From assembly GCA_029776555.1 (NCBI GenBank), contig JAKOSZ010000081.1:1-7194 (forward strand): DNA of 7,194 nucleotides. The letters run 5' to 3'. The DNA is from Bacillota bacterium. Its GTDB lineage: Bacteria; Bacillota; Clostridia; Acetivibrionales; JAKOSZ01. The position numbers and the translations under genes were made by a program. The stretch's first letter is position 1; each line of letters begins with the position of its first letter. Positions 1 to 5,783 of this stretch are shown here, piece after piece. The notes beneath the pieces were generated by a model. The model saw only the letters and a program-made list of their open reading frames with translations, was not told the origin of the DNA and ran no database searches.

Positions 1-1704
1 AATCCTGTGGATGATGAGGTCAGGGTACCTCCTTATGGGAGCGGTAAAGTGGCAGTAGAATTTGGCTGCCAGGCCAAAGTGGCTCTTGTTTTCGTGGCTG
101 TACTTTGCCTTCTGCAAAGACCTCAGCATCACAGTGCTTATGATCCTTCCTTCCCTTGTCCCCCTTGTCTTCTCAAGGAGCTGCTGGAGGGCTTTCGGGT
201 GTATCTTGCCCATGCCCTTTACGCTGTAACCCATACTGCGTACAAACTTTGCAAAGGCCAGTATTTTTTCCTCATCCGGGTCCTCATGTATCCGGTAGAC
301 AAAGGGCGTTTCCGCCCAGTAAAAGTGCTGGGCCACCGTCTCGTTGCAGATGAGCATGAACTCCTCAATAATCCTGTTGGCTATGGTAATCTCGTTTCTT
401 TTGACCTCTACGGGTTTTCCCCTTTCATCCAGGACTACCCTGGTTTCATCAATTTCAAAGTCCAGGGCTCCCCTCTCCATCCGCCTTTGCCTTAAGGTAA
501 GGGCTAGACGCTCCATATCTTTCAGGTCTTCCAGCAGGAAGGCATATTTTTCGGCCAACTCCGGGTCCTCCCCGGTCAGGAGCTTAAATACATTGGCGTA
601 GGTCATCCGCCGGGCAACCCTTATTACGCTCTCCAACATCTGATAACCCTGGACCCTCCCGGCAGGGTCAATGTCCATTATCACGCTGAAGGCCAGCCGG
701 TCAGCTCCCGGGTTTAAGCTGCATATGCCGTTGGACAGCTTCGGGGGAAGCATGGGTATTACCCTGTCCACCAGGTACACGCTGGTACCCCTTTTCAGCG
801 CCTCCCTGTCCAGGGGTGAACCTTCGGGGACATAATAGCTCACATCGGCAATGTGCACCCCCAGCCTGTATCCCCCGCCGGGAAGTCTTTCAATGGAAAC
901 CGCGTCGTCCAAATCCCTGGCGTCTTCGCTGTCTATAGTAATTGTCCGTATGTCTCGCAAGTCCGCCCTGCCCTTTAACAGCTCAGGACCGACCTCATCG
1001 GGTATGGCTGCGGCCTGCTTCAGCACTTCCCCGGGAAATTCTTCATTCAAGTCGTAAGCCTTCAATATTGACAAAACATCTACCCCGGGCTGGCCCTTGT
1101 CCCCTAATATCTCTGCAATGCGCCCCTCGGCGTTTCTCCTCTTTCCGGGCCACTGGAGGATTTCCGCTACTACCTTCTGACCCTGCCTTGCCCCGTTAAA
1201 CTCGTCCCCGGGTATGAAAATATCCCCGGATATCCTTCGGTCATCGGGCACCACAAAGCCAAAGTTTCTGTTCTTTTCAAAGGTCCCCACCACTGTCCTG
1301 TTGGCGCGTTTTAATACCTTGACCACTTCTCCCTCGGGGCTCTTCTTCCCGGCCCCCCTTTTCATGATCCGGGCCAGGACCCTGTCGTTGTGCATTGCGC
1401 CGTTTAAGCCGTCGGCCGGAATAAAGACATCGGGGGATGCCCCGCCATCCGGGAGGACAAAGCCGTAGCCCAGCTCATGCCCCTGAAACCTTCCCGCGAT
1501 CAGGTTCATCTTCTCAGGCGCCAAATACCTGTTCCTGTGGGTTTTAAATATCTTCCCTTCCTCTTCCAGCTCCTCCAGGACTTTTCTGAAAAGGTCCAGG
1601 TCTTCTTTGGGTACGCAAAGCACCGCCGCCAGCTCCTGGAAAAGCATAGGCCTGTAAGCCTCTTCCCTCATAAAGTCCAGGATGCGCTGCTTCCTCCGTT
1701 CCAT
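1..1704 (-). CDS. rnr: Ribonuclease R (3'-5' exoribonuclease), C-terminus cut by left edge
   Basis: RNase R degrades structured RNA processively from the 3' end in the cytoplasm and takes part in mRNA turnover, rRNA quality control and trans-translation. The frame is open from 1704 to the window edge, giving 568 residues of a family that is usually 700-800 long. Visible parts are an N-terminal winged-helix-like segment (about 1-60), two OB/cold-shock domains (about 65-125 and 140-215) and the RNB catalytic domain from about 250. The Mg-binding aspartates are D258, D264, D266 and D267 in TIDSEDARDLDDA. The RNB signature lies at 542-566 and includes FTAPIRRYPDL. The S1 domain is outside the window. 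The ATG at 1704 is chosen because AAAGGA sits 7 nt upstream and the following residues (MERRKQRILDF) look like the usual start. An in-frame ATG at 1752 would add 16 residues but directly abuts a palindromic repeat and lacks a good ribosome binding site. smpB often follows rnr in Firmicutes, but that region is not visible. Confidence 0.96.
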   Translation of the reverse strand, partial: MERRKQRILDFMREEAYRPMLFQELAAVLCVPKEDLDLFRKVLEELEEEGKIFKTHRNRYLAPEKMNLIAGRFQGHELGYGFVLPDGGASPDVFIPADGLNGAMHNDRVLARIMKRGAGKKSPEGEVVKVLKRANRTVVGTFEKNRNFGFVVPDDRRISGDIFIPGDEFNGARQGQKVVAEILQWPGKRRNAEGRIAEILGDKGQPGVDVLSILKAYDLNEEFPGEVLKQAAAIPDEVGPELLKGRADLRDIRTITIDSEDARDLDDAVSIERLPGGGYRLGVHIADVSYYVPEGSPLDREALKRGTSVYLVDRVIPMLPPKLSNGICSLNPGADRLAFSVIMDIDPAGRVQGYQMLESVIRVARRMTYANVFKLLTGEDPELAEKYAFLLEDLKDMERLALTLRQRRMERGALDFEIDETRVVLDERGKPVEVKRNEITIANRIIEEFMLICNETVAQHFYWAETPFVYRIHEDPDEEKILAFAKFVRSMGYSVKGMGKIHPKALQQLLEKTRGTREGRIISTVMLRSLQKAKYSHENKSHFGLAAKFYCHFTAPIRRYPDLIIHRI

Positions 1705-1711
1705 CAAATTT

Positions 1712-1717
1712 TCCTTT
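1712..1717 (-). promoter_or_regulatory. Ribosome binding site of rnr
   Basis: On the minus strand the sequence AAAGGA stands 7 nt before the ATG at 1704. It favours that start over the in-frame ATG at 1752, which has only a G-rich palindrome upstream. Confidence 0.6.
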
Positions 1718-1753
1718 AAGCCATCCAACCCTTCTATTTCTATTCCTCCCATC

Positions 1754-1782
1754 TGGGACAGGGGGACAGGTCCCTCGTCCCA
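1754..1782. repeat. REP-like imperfect palindrome of the GGGAC/GTCCC type
   Basis: The 29-nt stretch begins TGGGAC and ends GTCCCA. These perfect 6-bp arms are continued inward, after a 2-3 nt mismatch, by GGGA and TCCC around an AGG-containing centre. From memory, G/C-rich palindromes of this style are scattered in many copies in intergenic regions of Clostridia, but only one copy lies in this window, so repetitiveness is inferred. It sits just upstream of the rnr start and abuts the alternative ATG at 1752, so it would form a hairpin in the rnr 5' UTR. Confidence 0.5.
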
Positions 1783-1800
1783 CTTTTCTATATTTTTCCT

Positions 1801-1824
1801 GCGGCGCTGGATCCTCCTTGCCGC
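1801..1824. repeat. Short inverted repeat in the rnr leader
   Basis: GCGGC at 1801-1805 can pair with GCCGC at 1820-1824 across a 14-nt loop. A 5-bp stem of this kind is weak alone and could be chance, but it is next in line to two stronger palindromes. Confidence 0.3.
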
Positions 1825-1828
1825 TCCT

Positions 1829-1858
1829 GACGACGCAAAACGGCAGAATAGCGTCGTC
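1829..1858. repeat. Perfect 8-bp inverted repeat between secG and rnr
   Basis: GACGACGC at 1829-1836 is exactly reverse-complementary to GCGTCGTC at 1851-1858, with a 14-nt loop between them. The stem is GC-rich and has no adjacent T-tract on either strand, so it is not an intrinsic terminator. It could be a hairpin in the rnr leader RNA, a protein binding site, or part of a dispersed palindromic element together with 1754-1782. Confidence 0.6.
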
Positions 1859-2028
1859 TAATGCCTAACGTCGACCTGCACGGCAAAAAACTTCCATACC
1901 TGGACCTGCCTGTTTCTTACCAGGACATTTCCCGCCTTTGCGCCTTACCGACAAAAGGCCAAACCGCCCACCGGGAATATCTATTTCAAAAGGCACTACT
2001 CCAGTTATTATTGCTTAAGCAGGCTTTC

Positions 2029-2034
2029 ATTATA
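2029..2034 (-). promoter_or_regulatory. Possible -10 box for rnr
   Basis: A perfect TATAAT is read on the minus strand just downstream of the secG terminator. No good -35 hexamer is seen 16-18 nt upstream, where the terminator stem and T-tract lie, and the local AT-richness makes a chance match likely. It is listed because rnr needs some promoter or read-through after the strong terminator. Confidence 0.25.
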
Positions 2035-2043
2035 AAAATCTAT

Positions 2044-2070
2044 AAAAAAAGACTGTGGGTTACACAGTCT
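2044..2070 (-). terminator. Rho-independent terminator after secG
   Basis: On the minus strand AGACTGTG pairs with CACAGTCT across the 5-nt loop TAACC. The last base pair leads straight into a run of seven Ts in all. The hairpin starts 17 nt after the secG stop. It should end secG transcription and so separate rnr from secG, unless there is read-through. Confidence 0.92.
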
Positions 2071-2087
2071 CCCGGACGTCTTTTCTC

Positions 2088-2339
2088 TTAAACCAGTCTT
2101 GGTATAAGCACGTAAAGCGCCAATGAGGTAACCAGGAAGGCAATTGCCGCGAAAGAAGTATACTTTCCTAAGAGGGCGTCAATGGTGCGGCCCTTGTGCT
2201 TCCCAAAGAAGGTTTCCGCTCCCCCGGCAATGGTGCCTGACAGCCCCGTGGTCTTGCCCGACTGAAGCAGGACTATTACTATCAGGGATACGGCAAAGAT
2301 TATGTGCACTGCGTTGAGGATATATCTCAATATTACCAA
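2088..2339 (-). CDS. secG: Protein-export membrane protein SecG
   Basis: SecG is the small accessory subunit of the SecYEG translocon and helps SecA-driven export across the cytoplasmic membrane. The 83-residue product has the family layout of two membrane segments (about 6-25 and 61-79). The conserved cytoplasmic loop lies between them, with LLQSGKTTGLSG at 24-35 and GGAETFFGKHKGR at 39-51. The start is a TTG at 2339, preceded by GGAGG with 8-nt spacing. The frame stays open further upstream to 2393, but neither the in-frame ATG nor the TTG there has a ribosome binding site, and the extra residues would lengthen the N-terminus beyond the family norm. It has its own promoter at 2372-2400 and terminator at 2044-2070, so it is probably monocistronic although it lies in the common eno-secG-rnr order. 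Confidence 0.95.
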   Translation of the reverse strand: MVILRYILNAVHIIFAVSLIVIVLLQSGKTTGLSGTIAGGAETFFGKHKGRTIDALLGKYTSFAAIAFLVTSLALYVLIPRLV

Positions 2340-2347
2340 CTGTAACA

Positions 2348-2352
2348 CCTCC
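2348..2352 (-). promoter_or_regulatory. Ribosome binding site fixing the TTG start of secG
   Basis: GGAGG on the minus strand lies 8 nt before TTG at 2337-2339. No comparable site precedes the upstream in-frame ATG, so the TTG is preferred. Confidence 0.8.
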
Positions 2353-2371
2353 ACCGAATATGACGGATAAT

Positions 2372-2400
2372 ATTCTAACATATGCGCTGACAAAAAACAA
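2372..2400 (-). promoter_or_regulatory. Sigma-A-type promoter of secG with extended -10
   Basis: On the minus strand, TTGTTT (2395-2400) and TAGAAT (2372-2377) are separated by 17 nt, and TGT directly before the -10 forms an extended -10. The -35 lies inside the T-tract of the enolase terminator. The expected start of transcription near 2365 leaves a short leader of about 25 nt containing the GGAGG. Confidence 0.65.
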
Positions 2401-2419
2401 GCCGCAGAAGAAATGCGGC
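2392..2419 (-). terminator. Rho-independent terminator after enolase
   Basis: On the minus strand GCCGCA (2414-2419) pairs with TGCGGC (2401-2406) across a 7-nt loop, followed by TTGTTTTTTG. The hairpin starts about 65 nt after the eno stop. The tract is interrupted by one G, so it may be less efficient than the terminators at 2044 and 4067. Confidence 0.75.
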
Positions 2420-2437
2420 CTGTTTTGCCAACAAACT

Positions 2438-2468
2438 GCCCTCTTTGGCCTGTTTCCGGCTAAAGGGC
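2438..2468 (-). other. Imperfect hairpin just downstream of the enolase stop
   Basis: GCCCT(C)TTTGGCC at 2438-2450 can pair imperfectly with GGCTAAAGGGC at 2458-2468. It begins 15 nt after the eno stop codon and has no T-tract. It could shield the eno mRNA 3' end from exonucleases or be an eroded terminator. Confidence 0.35.
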
Positions 2469-2483
2469 CCTCTTTGTATTAAA

Positions 2484-3785
2484 CTACTTGTTTTTCAGGT
2501 TAAACCACGCATTGAGTCCGGGGTATACGGCCATGTCTCCCAGCTCTTCCTCTATGCGCAGCAGCTGGTTGTATTTGGCCACCCTGTCAGTCCTGGAGGG
2601 AGCGCCGGTCTTAATCTGGCCTGAATTGGTCGCCACGGCTATGTCGGCAATGGTGGTGTCCTCGGTCTCACCGGACCTGTGAGAGGTTACCGCCGTATAT
2701 CCGGCCCTGTTGGCCATCTCTATGGCTTCAAGGGTTTCGGTGAGGGTCCCGATCTGGTTTACCTTTATAAGTATGGAGTTGGCCACACCCAGCTCAATCC
2801 CCTTCTTCAGCCTTTCGGTGTTGGTGACAAAGAGGTCGTCTCCCACCAGCTGTATCTTTTTACCCAGCCCCTGGGTGAGCATTTTCCAGCCTTCCCAGTC
2901 TTCCTCGGCTACGCCGTCCTCCAGCGAAATAATGGGGTACTTCTCGGCAAGGCTTGCCCAGAAGTCTACCATCTCTTCCCTGGTCTTTCTTATCCCGGTT
3001 TTCCAGAAGAGGTAACTGCCATCCTCCTGGTACATCTCGGTAGCAGCCGCGTCAATGGCCAGTCTGAAATCCTTCCCCGGCTCATACCCGGCCTTTTCTA
3101 CCGCTTCCAGTATGACCTTTATTGCCTCCTCGTCAGCTTTGAGGTTGGGGGCAAAACCGCCCTCATCGCCCACAGCCGTGCTGTAACCCTTGCCGCTTAA
3201 AACTTTTTTCAGGTTGTGGAAGACCTCGGCGCACATCCTCAGGGCGTTGGCAAAGCTGTCGGCGCCTACGGGCATAATCATGAATTCCTGGATGTTGACG
3301 CTGTTATCGGCGTGCTTCCCGCCATTGATAATGTTCATCATGGGGACGGGAAGGGTCTTGGCGTTTACGCCTCCTATATACTGGTACAGGCTGAGCCCAA
3401 CCGCTTCCGCGGCAGCCTTGGCCACCGCCAGTGAAACGCCCAGTATGGCGTTGGCGCCCAGTTTTGCCTTGTTGGGCGTCCCGTCAAGTTCAATCATGCG
3501 CCGGTCGATTGCCACCTGGTCAAAGGCGTTCAACCCTTCCAGTTCAGGGGCAATAATGCTGTTCACATTGTCAACGGCTTTCAAAACGCCTTTCCCCAGG
3601 TACCTCTTCTTATCACCGTCCCGAAGCTCAATGGCCTCAAAAGCCCCTGTTGAAGCACCTGACGGTACGGCTGCTCTTCCTGCGAAACCGCCTTCCAGCA
3701 TAACCTCGACCTCAACGGTGGGGTTACCCCTGGAGTCAAGTATTTCCCGGGCAAATACGCTTTCAATGCTAAGATATTGCTTCAT
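2484..3785 (-). CDS. eno: Enolase (phosphopyruvate hydratase)
   Basis: Enolase interconverts 2-phosphoglycerate and phosphoenolpyruvate in glycolysis and gluconeogenesis. It is a cytoplasmic Mg-dependent enzyme. The 433-residue product has normal full length and every key residue is present. H158, E167 and E208 are active-site residues, and D245, E289 and D316 bind Mg. The catalytic lysine is K341, within the signature ILIKVNQIGTLTET (338-351), and K392 follows. The mobile loop SGAST lies at 42-46 and SHRSGETED at 368-376. AGGAGG stands 9 nt before the ATG at 3785, and a promoter lies at 3824-3852. secG and rnr follow in the order common in Firmicutes. The usual upstream partner genes for glycolysis (gpmI, tpiA, pgk) are not adjacent. 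A small membrane protein gene stands in that place instead. Confidence 0.99.
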   Translation of the reverse strand: MKQYLSIESVFAREILDSRGNPTVEVEVMLEGGFAGRAAVPSGASTGAFEAIELRDGDKKRYLGKGVLKAVDNVNSIIAPELEGLNAFDQVAIDRRMIELDGTPNKAKLGANAILGVSLAVAKAAAEAVGLSLYQYIGGVNAKTLPVPMMNIINGGKHADNSVNIQEFMIMPVGADSFANALRMCAEVFHNLKKVLSGKGYSTAVGDEGGFAPNLKADEEAIKVILEAVEKAGYEPGKDFRLAIDAAATEMYQEDGSYLFWKTGIRKTREEMVDFWASLAEKYPIISLEDGVAEEDWEGWKMLTQGLGKKIQLVGDDLFVTNTERLKKGIELGVANSILIKVNQIGTLTETLEAIEMANRAGYTAVTSHRSGETEDTTIADIAVATNSGQIKTGAPSRTDRVAKYNQLLRIEEELGDMAVYPGLNAWFNLKNK

Positions 3786-3823
3786 CTGAAACTACCTCCT
3801 GCTGGCAGAATAATGTCATATAT

Positions 3824-3852
3824 AGAATACCCTACGAACAAAAAAATGTAAA
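3824..3852 (-). promoter_or_regulatory. Probable sigma-A-type promoter of enolase
   Basis: TTTACA (3847-3852, 5 of 6 to consensus) and TATTCT (3824-3829, 4 of 6) are separated by 17 nt on the minus strand. The predicted start near 3817 gives a leader of about 32 nt. It lies between the stop of the small membrane protein gene and eno, so eno can be transcribed from here and also by read-through from 4041-4068. Confidence 0.55.
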
Positions 3853-3870
3853 TAAGCTTGCCATTCTTTA

Positions 3871-4005
3871 TCAATATTGAATTCCGGACTTATACTGCTC
3901 CAACATGGGCAGAAATATCCTGTAGTATATGGCCACTGCTATCAAAAGCATGCAAATAATGCCTATTATGAGCATTATTATGGCTTCTTTGTTTGACTTC
4001 CTCAT
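3871..4005 (-). CDS. Small single-pass membrane protein of unknown function
   Basis: A 44-codon frame runs from ATG at 4005 to TGA at 3871. The product has a basic, polar N-terminus (MRKSNKE), one hydrophobic helix at about 8-28 containing IIGIICMLLIAVAIYY, and a short polar tail ending YKSGIQY. The charge pattern suggests N-in, C-out topology. I do not recognise a family. Support for a real gene comes from the coherent membrane-protein layout, a strong promoter at 4041-4068 placed about 29 nt before the ATG, and a position exactly between one operon's terminator and the eno promoter. The ribosome binding site is only moderate, with G-rich GGGGTAGGG ending 5 nt before the ATG. No terminator separates it from eno 85 nt downstream, so the two may be co-transcribed. 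A chance frame in an AT-rich gap remains possible. Confidence 0.6.
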   Translation of the reverse strand: MRKSNKEAIIMLIIGIICMLLIAVAIYYRIFLPMLEQYKSGIQY

Positions 4006-4040
4006 GGCACCCTACCCCACTTTTATTTTTGGCAAATACC

Positions 4041-4068
4041 AGTATAGCTTATCCATGGCAAAAGTCAA
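4041..4068 (-). promoter_or_regulatory. Strong sigma-A-type promoter before the small membrane protein gene
   Basis: TTGACT (4063-4068) and TATACT (4041-4046) each match the consensus at 5 of 6 positions and are 16 nt apart on the minus strand. The -35 overlaps the end of the T-tract of the preceding terminator. Transcription should start near 4034, leaving a short leader before the ATG at 4005, and may continue into eno. Confidence 0.75.
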
Positions 4069-4099
4069 AAAAAAGCGCAGCTGCGGTGGAAAGCTGCGC
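4067..4099 (-). terminator. Rho-independent terminator of the ABC transporter operon
   Basis: On the minus strand GCGCAGC (4093-4099) pairs with GCTGCGC (4075-4081) across an 11-nt loop and is followed directly by eight Ts. The hairpin begins 15 nt after the stop codon of the AbrB-fused ATPase, so it closes the three-gene transporter transcript. Confidence 0.92.
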
Positions 4100-4113
4100 C
4101 TTATAGGGTTTAT

Positions 4114-5112
4114 TTATACCGGCAATGTATTTTGTTGCTGATTTTCTCCTGTTTCACTTTCCAGGCCTTTAGGAGGATACAGCACAATTCTGTCTCCTTC
4201 CAGCTCAACCTTTATCTTGTTATGCCCTCTTAGGCCAAGGGCGTCAATGTACTCTCTCGGTATCTGCACCCTGCCCACCTTATCAAGGACCGCCAGTTCC
4301 TCGTGGGTTTCCTCGTACATGTTCCCTATCCCGTTGCCCAGTTCAGCCAGCTCTTCGGCATAGGACTTTCTCCTTATGAATTCGCTGCTGGTTCTGCCGT
4401 CCCGGATTGCCACCACACGGTCCACCTTCTTGGACAGCTGGCGGTCGTGGGTGACTATCACTATGGTTACGCCCAGGGTCCGGTTAAACTCGCGGAATAT
4501 GTCCAAAATCTGATTTGATGTCTTTGTGTCCACAGAACCCGTAGGCTCGTCGGCCAGCAACAGCTTGGGGTTGTTGGCCAGGGCCAGAGCGATGGCTACC
4601 CTTTGCTGTTCACCGCCCGACAGCTCGCTTAACTTGTTGTTTCTCCTGTTGAGCAGCCCTACCATGTCCAAAAGCTCCAGTGCCTTATCCCTTCTGGCTT
4701 TTCCGGTCAGTATCATGGGCAACTCCACGTTCTCCCTGGCGGTAAGGTACGGCAAAAGGTTCCTGGCGTTGTTCTGCCAGACGAAGCCCACCGTCTCACG
4801 CTTGTACTTTATCATCTGCTTGTCGCTCATCTTGAGGAGGTCCTTGCCATCCACAAAGAGTCTCCCTGCGGAAGGACGGTCCAGTCCGCCCAGCATGTTC
4901 AGAAGCGTTGACTTACCGCTTCCGCTGTTTCCGATGATGGCCATGACTTCCCCTCTTTCCACTGTCAGGTCCAACCCCTGGAGGGCCACCACTTCAATGT
5001 CGACAGTCTTATAAATCTTTACCAGGTTCTCGCACAGGATCATTTCCTTCCCGGTCTCTACGGTCTCCACGGTCTCCACGGTTTCCACATCTTTCTTTTC
5101 TTCATCTTTCAT
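4114..5112 (-). CDS. ABC transporter ATPase (MacB/LolD type) with C-terminal SpoVT/AbrB-like domain
   Basis: This is a nucleotide-binding subunit that powers a FtsX-type membrane permease from the cytoplasmic side. Counting from the ATG at 5112 (332 residues), Walker A GNSGSGKST is at 61-69, the Q-loop Q113 is in GFVWQNN, and the signature LSGGEQQ is at 164-170. The Walker B motif LLLADEP ends with catalytic E189, the D-loop is SVD, and the switch histidine is H222. All are intact. After about residue 240 a linker leads to a swapped-hairpin-like segment at about 274-314 (LDKVGRVQIPREYIDALGL and a following beta hairpin), typical of SpoVT/AbrB domains and unusual for an ABC ATPase. Residues 9-20 are four VET repeats. 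The gene overlaps the end of the upstream ATPase. TTG at 5118 has the best GGAGG spacing (9 nt). ATG at 5127 is directly next to GGAGG and unlikely. The substrate is unknown. Confidence 0.9.
   Translation of the reverse strand: MKDEEKKDVETVETVETVETGKEMILCENLVKIYKTVDIEVVALQGLDLTVERGEVMAIIGNSGSGKSTLLNMLGGLDRPSAGRLFVDGKDLLKMSDKQMIKYKRETVGFVWQNNARNLLPYLTARENVELPMILTGKARRDKALELLDMVGLLNRRNNKLSELSGGEQQRVAIALALANNPKLLLADEPTGSVDTKTSNQILDIFREFNRTLGVTIVIVTHDRQLSKKVDRVVAIRDGRTSSEFIRRKSYAEELAELGNGIGNMYEETHEELAVLDKVGRVQIPREYIDALGLRGHNKIKVELEGDRIVLYPPKGLESETGENQQQNTLPV
5053..5088. repeat. Four tandem 9-bp units encoding VET repeats
   Basis: The plus-strand unit GGTCTCCAC is present four times in a row with two single-base variants (GGTCTCTAC and GGTTTCCAC). 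Because the unit is three codons long, gain or loss of a copy keeps the reading frame. It encodes four VET triplets near the N-terminus of the ATPase. Confidence 0.9.
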
Positions 5113-5782
5113 CGACAATCTCACCATCCTCCAATGTGTATACGTGGTCCGCCACTTCCATCATGCTGGGGTCGTGAGTCGTCATAACCACGGTAAGGCC
5201 TTCTTTTTCCACCAGGCTCTTGAAAAGCTTTACCACCTGGAGCCCCATCATGGTATCCAGTTCCGCCGTAGGCTCATCGGCGAAGACCACTTTTGGTTTG
5301 TGTGCAATTGCCCTGGCAATGGCTACCCTCTGCTGTTCACCGCCTGACAGCTCATGGGGCCTGTGGTGCATTCTCTTTCCAAGCCCCACCAGGCTCAGGC
5401 ATTCCTCCGCCCTTCTTTTTCTCGTCTTAGGGTCAAATCCGGCAACCCTCAGGGCGAATTCCACATTTTCATAGGCGGACATTATATATATGAGCGCCAC
5501 CGACTGGAACACAAACCCCATATTTACACGCCTGAGCTCGTCAGCTTTTGCGGCGGTCATCCCGGTAATTTCTTTCCCGTCAAAGAAGATTCTTCCGTTG
5601 GTCGGCTTGTCGAGTGCGCCAATGAGGTTTATAAGGGTGGTCTTCCCTGAACCTGAACGCCCTCTTAATACGGTAAGTGTCCTGGGCTCTACGTTAATGC
5701 TGATACCTTTAAGAACGCGTATTGTCTGCCTTCCGGACTGGAAATCCCGGGTAACATTTTCCGTTCTAATAATAGGTTCCAT
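5102..5782 (-). CDS. ABC transporter ATPase, MacB/LolD type
   Basis: This is the second nucleotide-binding subunit of the same export-type system. The 226-residue product is of normal length for the LolD/MacB group. Walker A GRSGSGKTT is at 41-49, the Q-loop Q93 follows GFVF, the signature LSGGEQQ is at 145-151, Walker B VVFADEP (165-171) contains catalytic E170, the D-loop is ELD at 174-176, and the switch histidine is H203. The ATG at 5782 lies one base after the permease stop, with AGGAGAGG at good distance, so translation is probably coupled. Its 3' end overlaps the next ATPase gene. Both ATPases keep all motifs, so they could form a heterodimer or serve as alternatives for one permease. 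The family includes lipoprotein movers (LolD), macrolide and peptide exporters (MacB) and cell-division FtsE. The substrate cannot be told from sequence. Confidence 0.95.
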   Translation of the reverse strand: MEPIIRTENVTRDFQSGRQTIRVLKGISINVEPRTLTVLRGRSGSGKTTLINLIGALDKPTNGRIFFDGKEITGMTAAKADELRRVNMGFVFQSVALIYIMSAYENVEFALRVAGFDPKTRKRRAEECLSLVGLGKRMHHRPHELSGGEQQRVAIARAIAHKPKVVFADEPTAELDTMMGLQVVKLFKSLVEKEGLTVVMTTHDPSMMEVADHVYTLEDGEIVDER

Positions 5783-5783
5783 A

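Larger units (their letters stand above)
1705..2043 (-). other. Gene-poor, palindrome-rich interval upstream of rnr
   Basis: I see no convincing gene here. Both strands hold only short open frames without a good ribosome binding site or recognisable product. A 76-codon plus-strand frame at 1861-2091 runs through the secG terminator and looks spurious. What the stretch does hold is a series of inverted repeats. They are 1754-1782, 1801/1820, 1829/1851, 1899-1903 with 1920-1924 (CCTGG/CCAGG), and 1929-1934 with 1972-1977 (TTCCCG/CGGGAA) enclosing 1942-1946 with 1955-1959 (GCCTT/AAGGC). If transcription starts near the TATAAT at 2029-2034, this would be a roughly 300-nt structured 5' leader of rnr. 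A dispersed non-coding repeat is the other main reading. Confidence 0.5.

Noticed and set aside
1544..1783. A 79-codon minus-strand frame overlapping the start of rnr
   Set aside because: It is an out-of-frame shadow. The RNase R frame over the same bases has clear family motifs.
1862..1885. GCCTAAC at 1863-1869 resembles the inverse core of an integron attC site
   Set aside because: No matching GTTRRRY core is found at a suitable distance, and there is no integrase or cassette context. A 7-base match is expected by chance.
1861..2091. A 76-codon plus-strand open frame in the secG-rnr gap
   Set aside because: It runs through the secG terminator hairpin, has no ribosome binding site and shows no recognisable protein features.
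2679..3789. Long plus-strand frames of 173 and 199 codons opposite enolase
   Set aside because: They are antisense shadows of a highly conserved, codon-biased gene, with no ribosome binding site and no family resemblance.
3929..4141. A 70-codon plus-strand frame in the gap between eno and the ABC operon
   Set aside because: It crosses the operon terminator and the end of the ATPase gene and is antisense to the better-supported small membrane protein frame.
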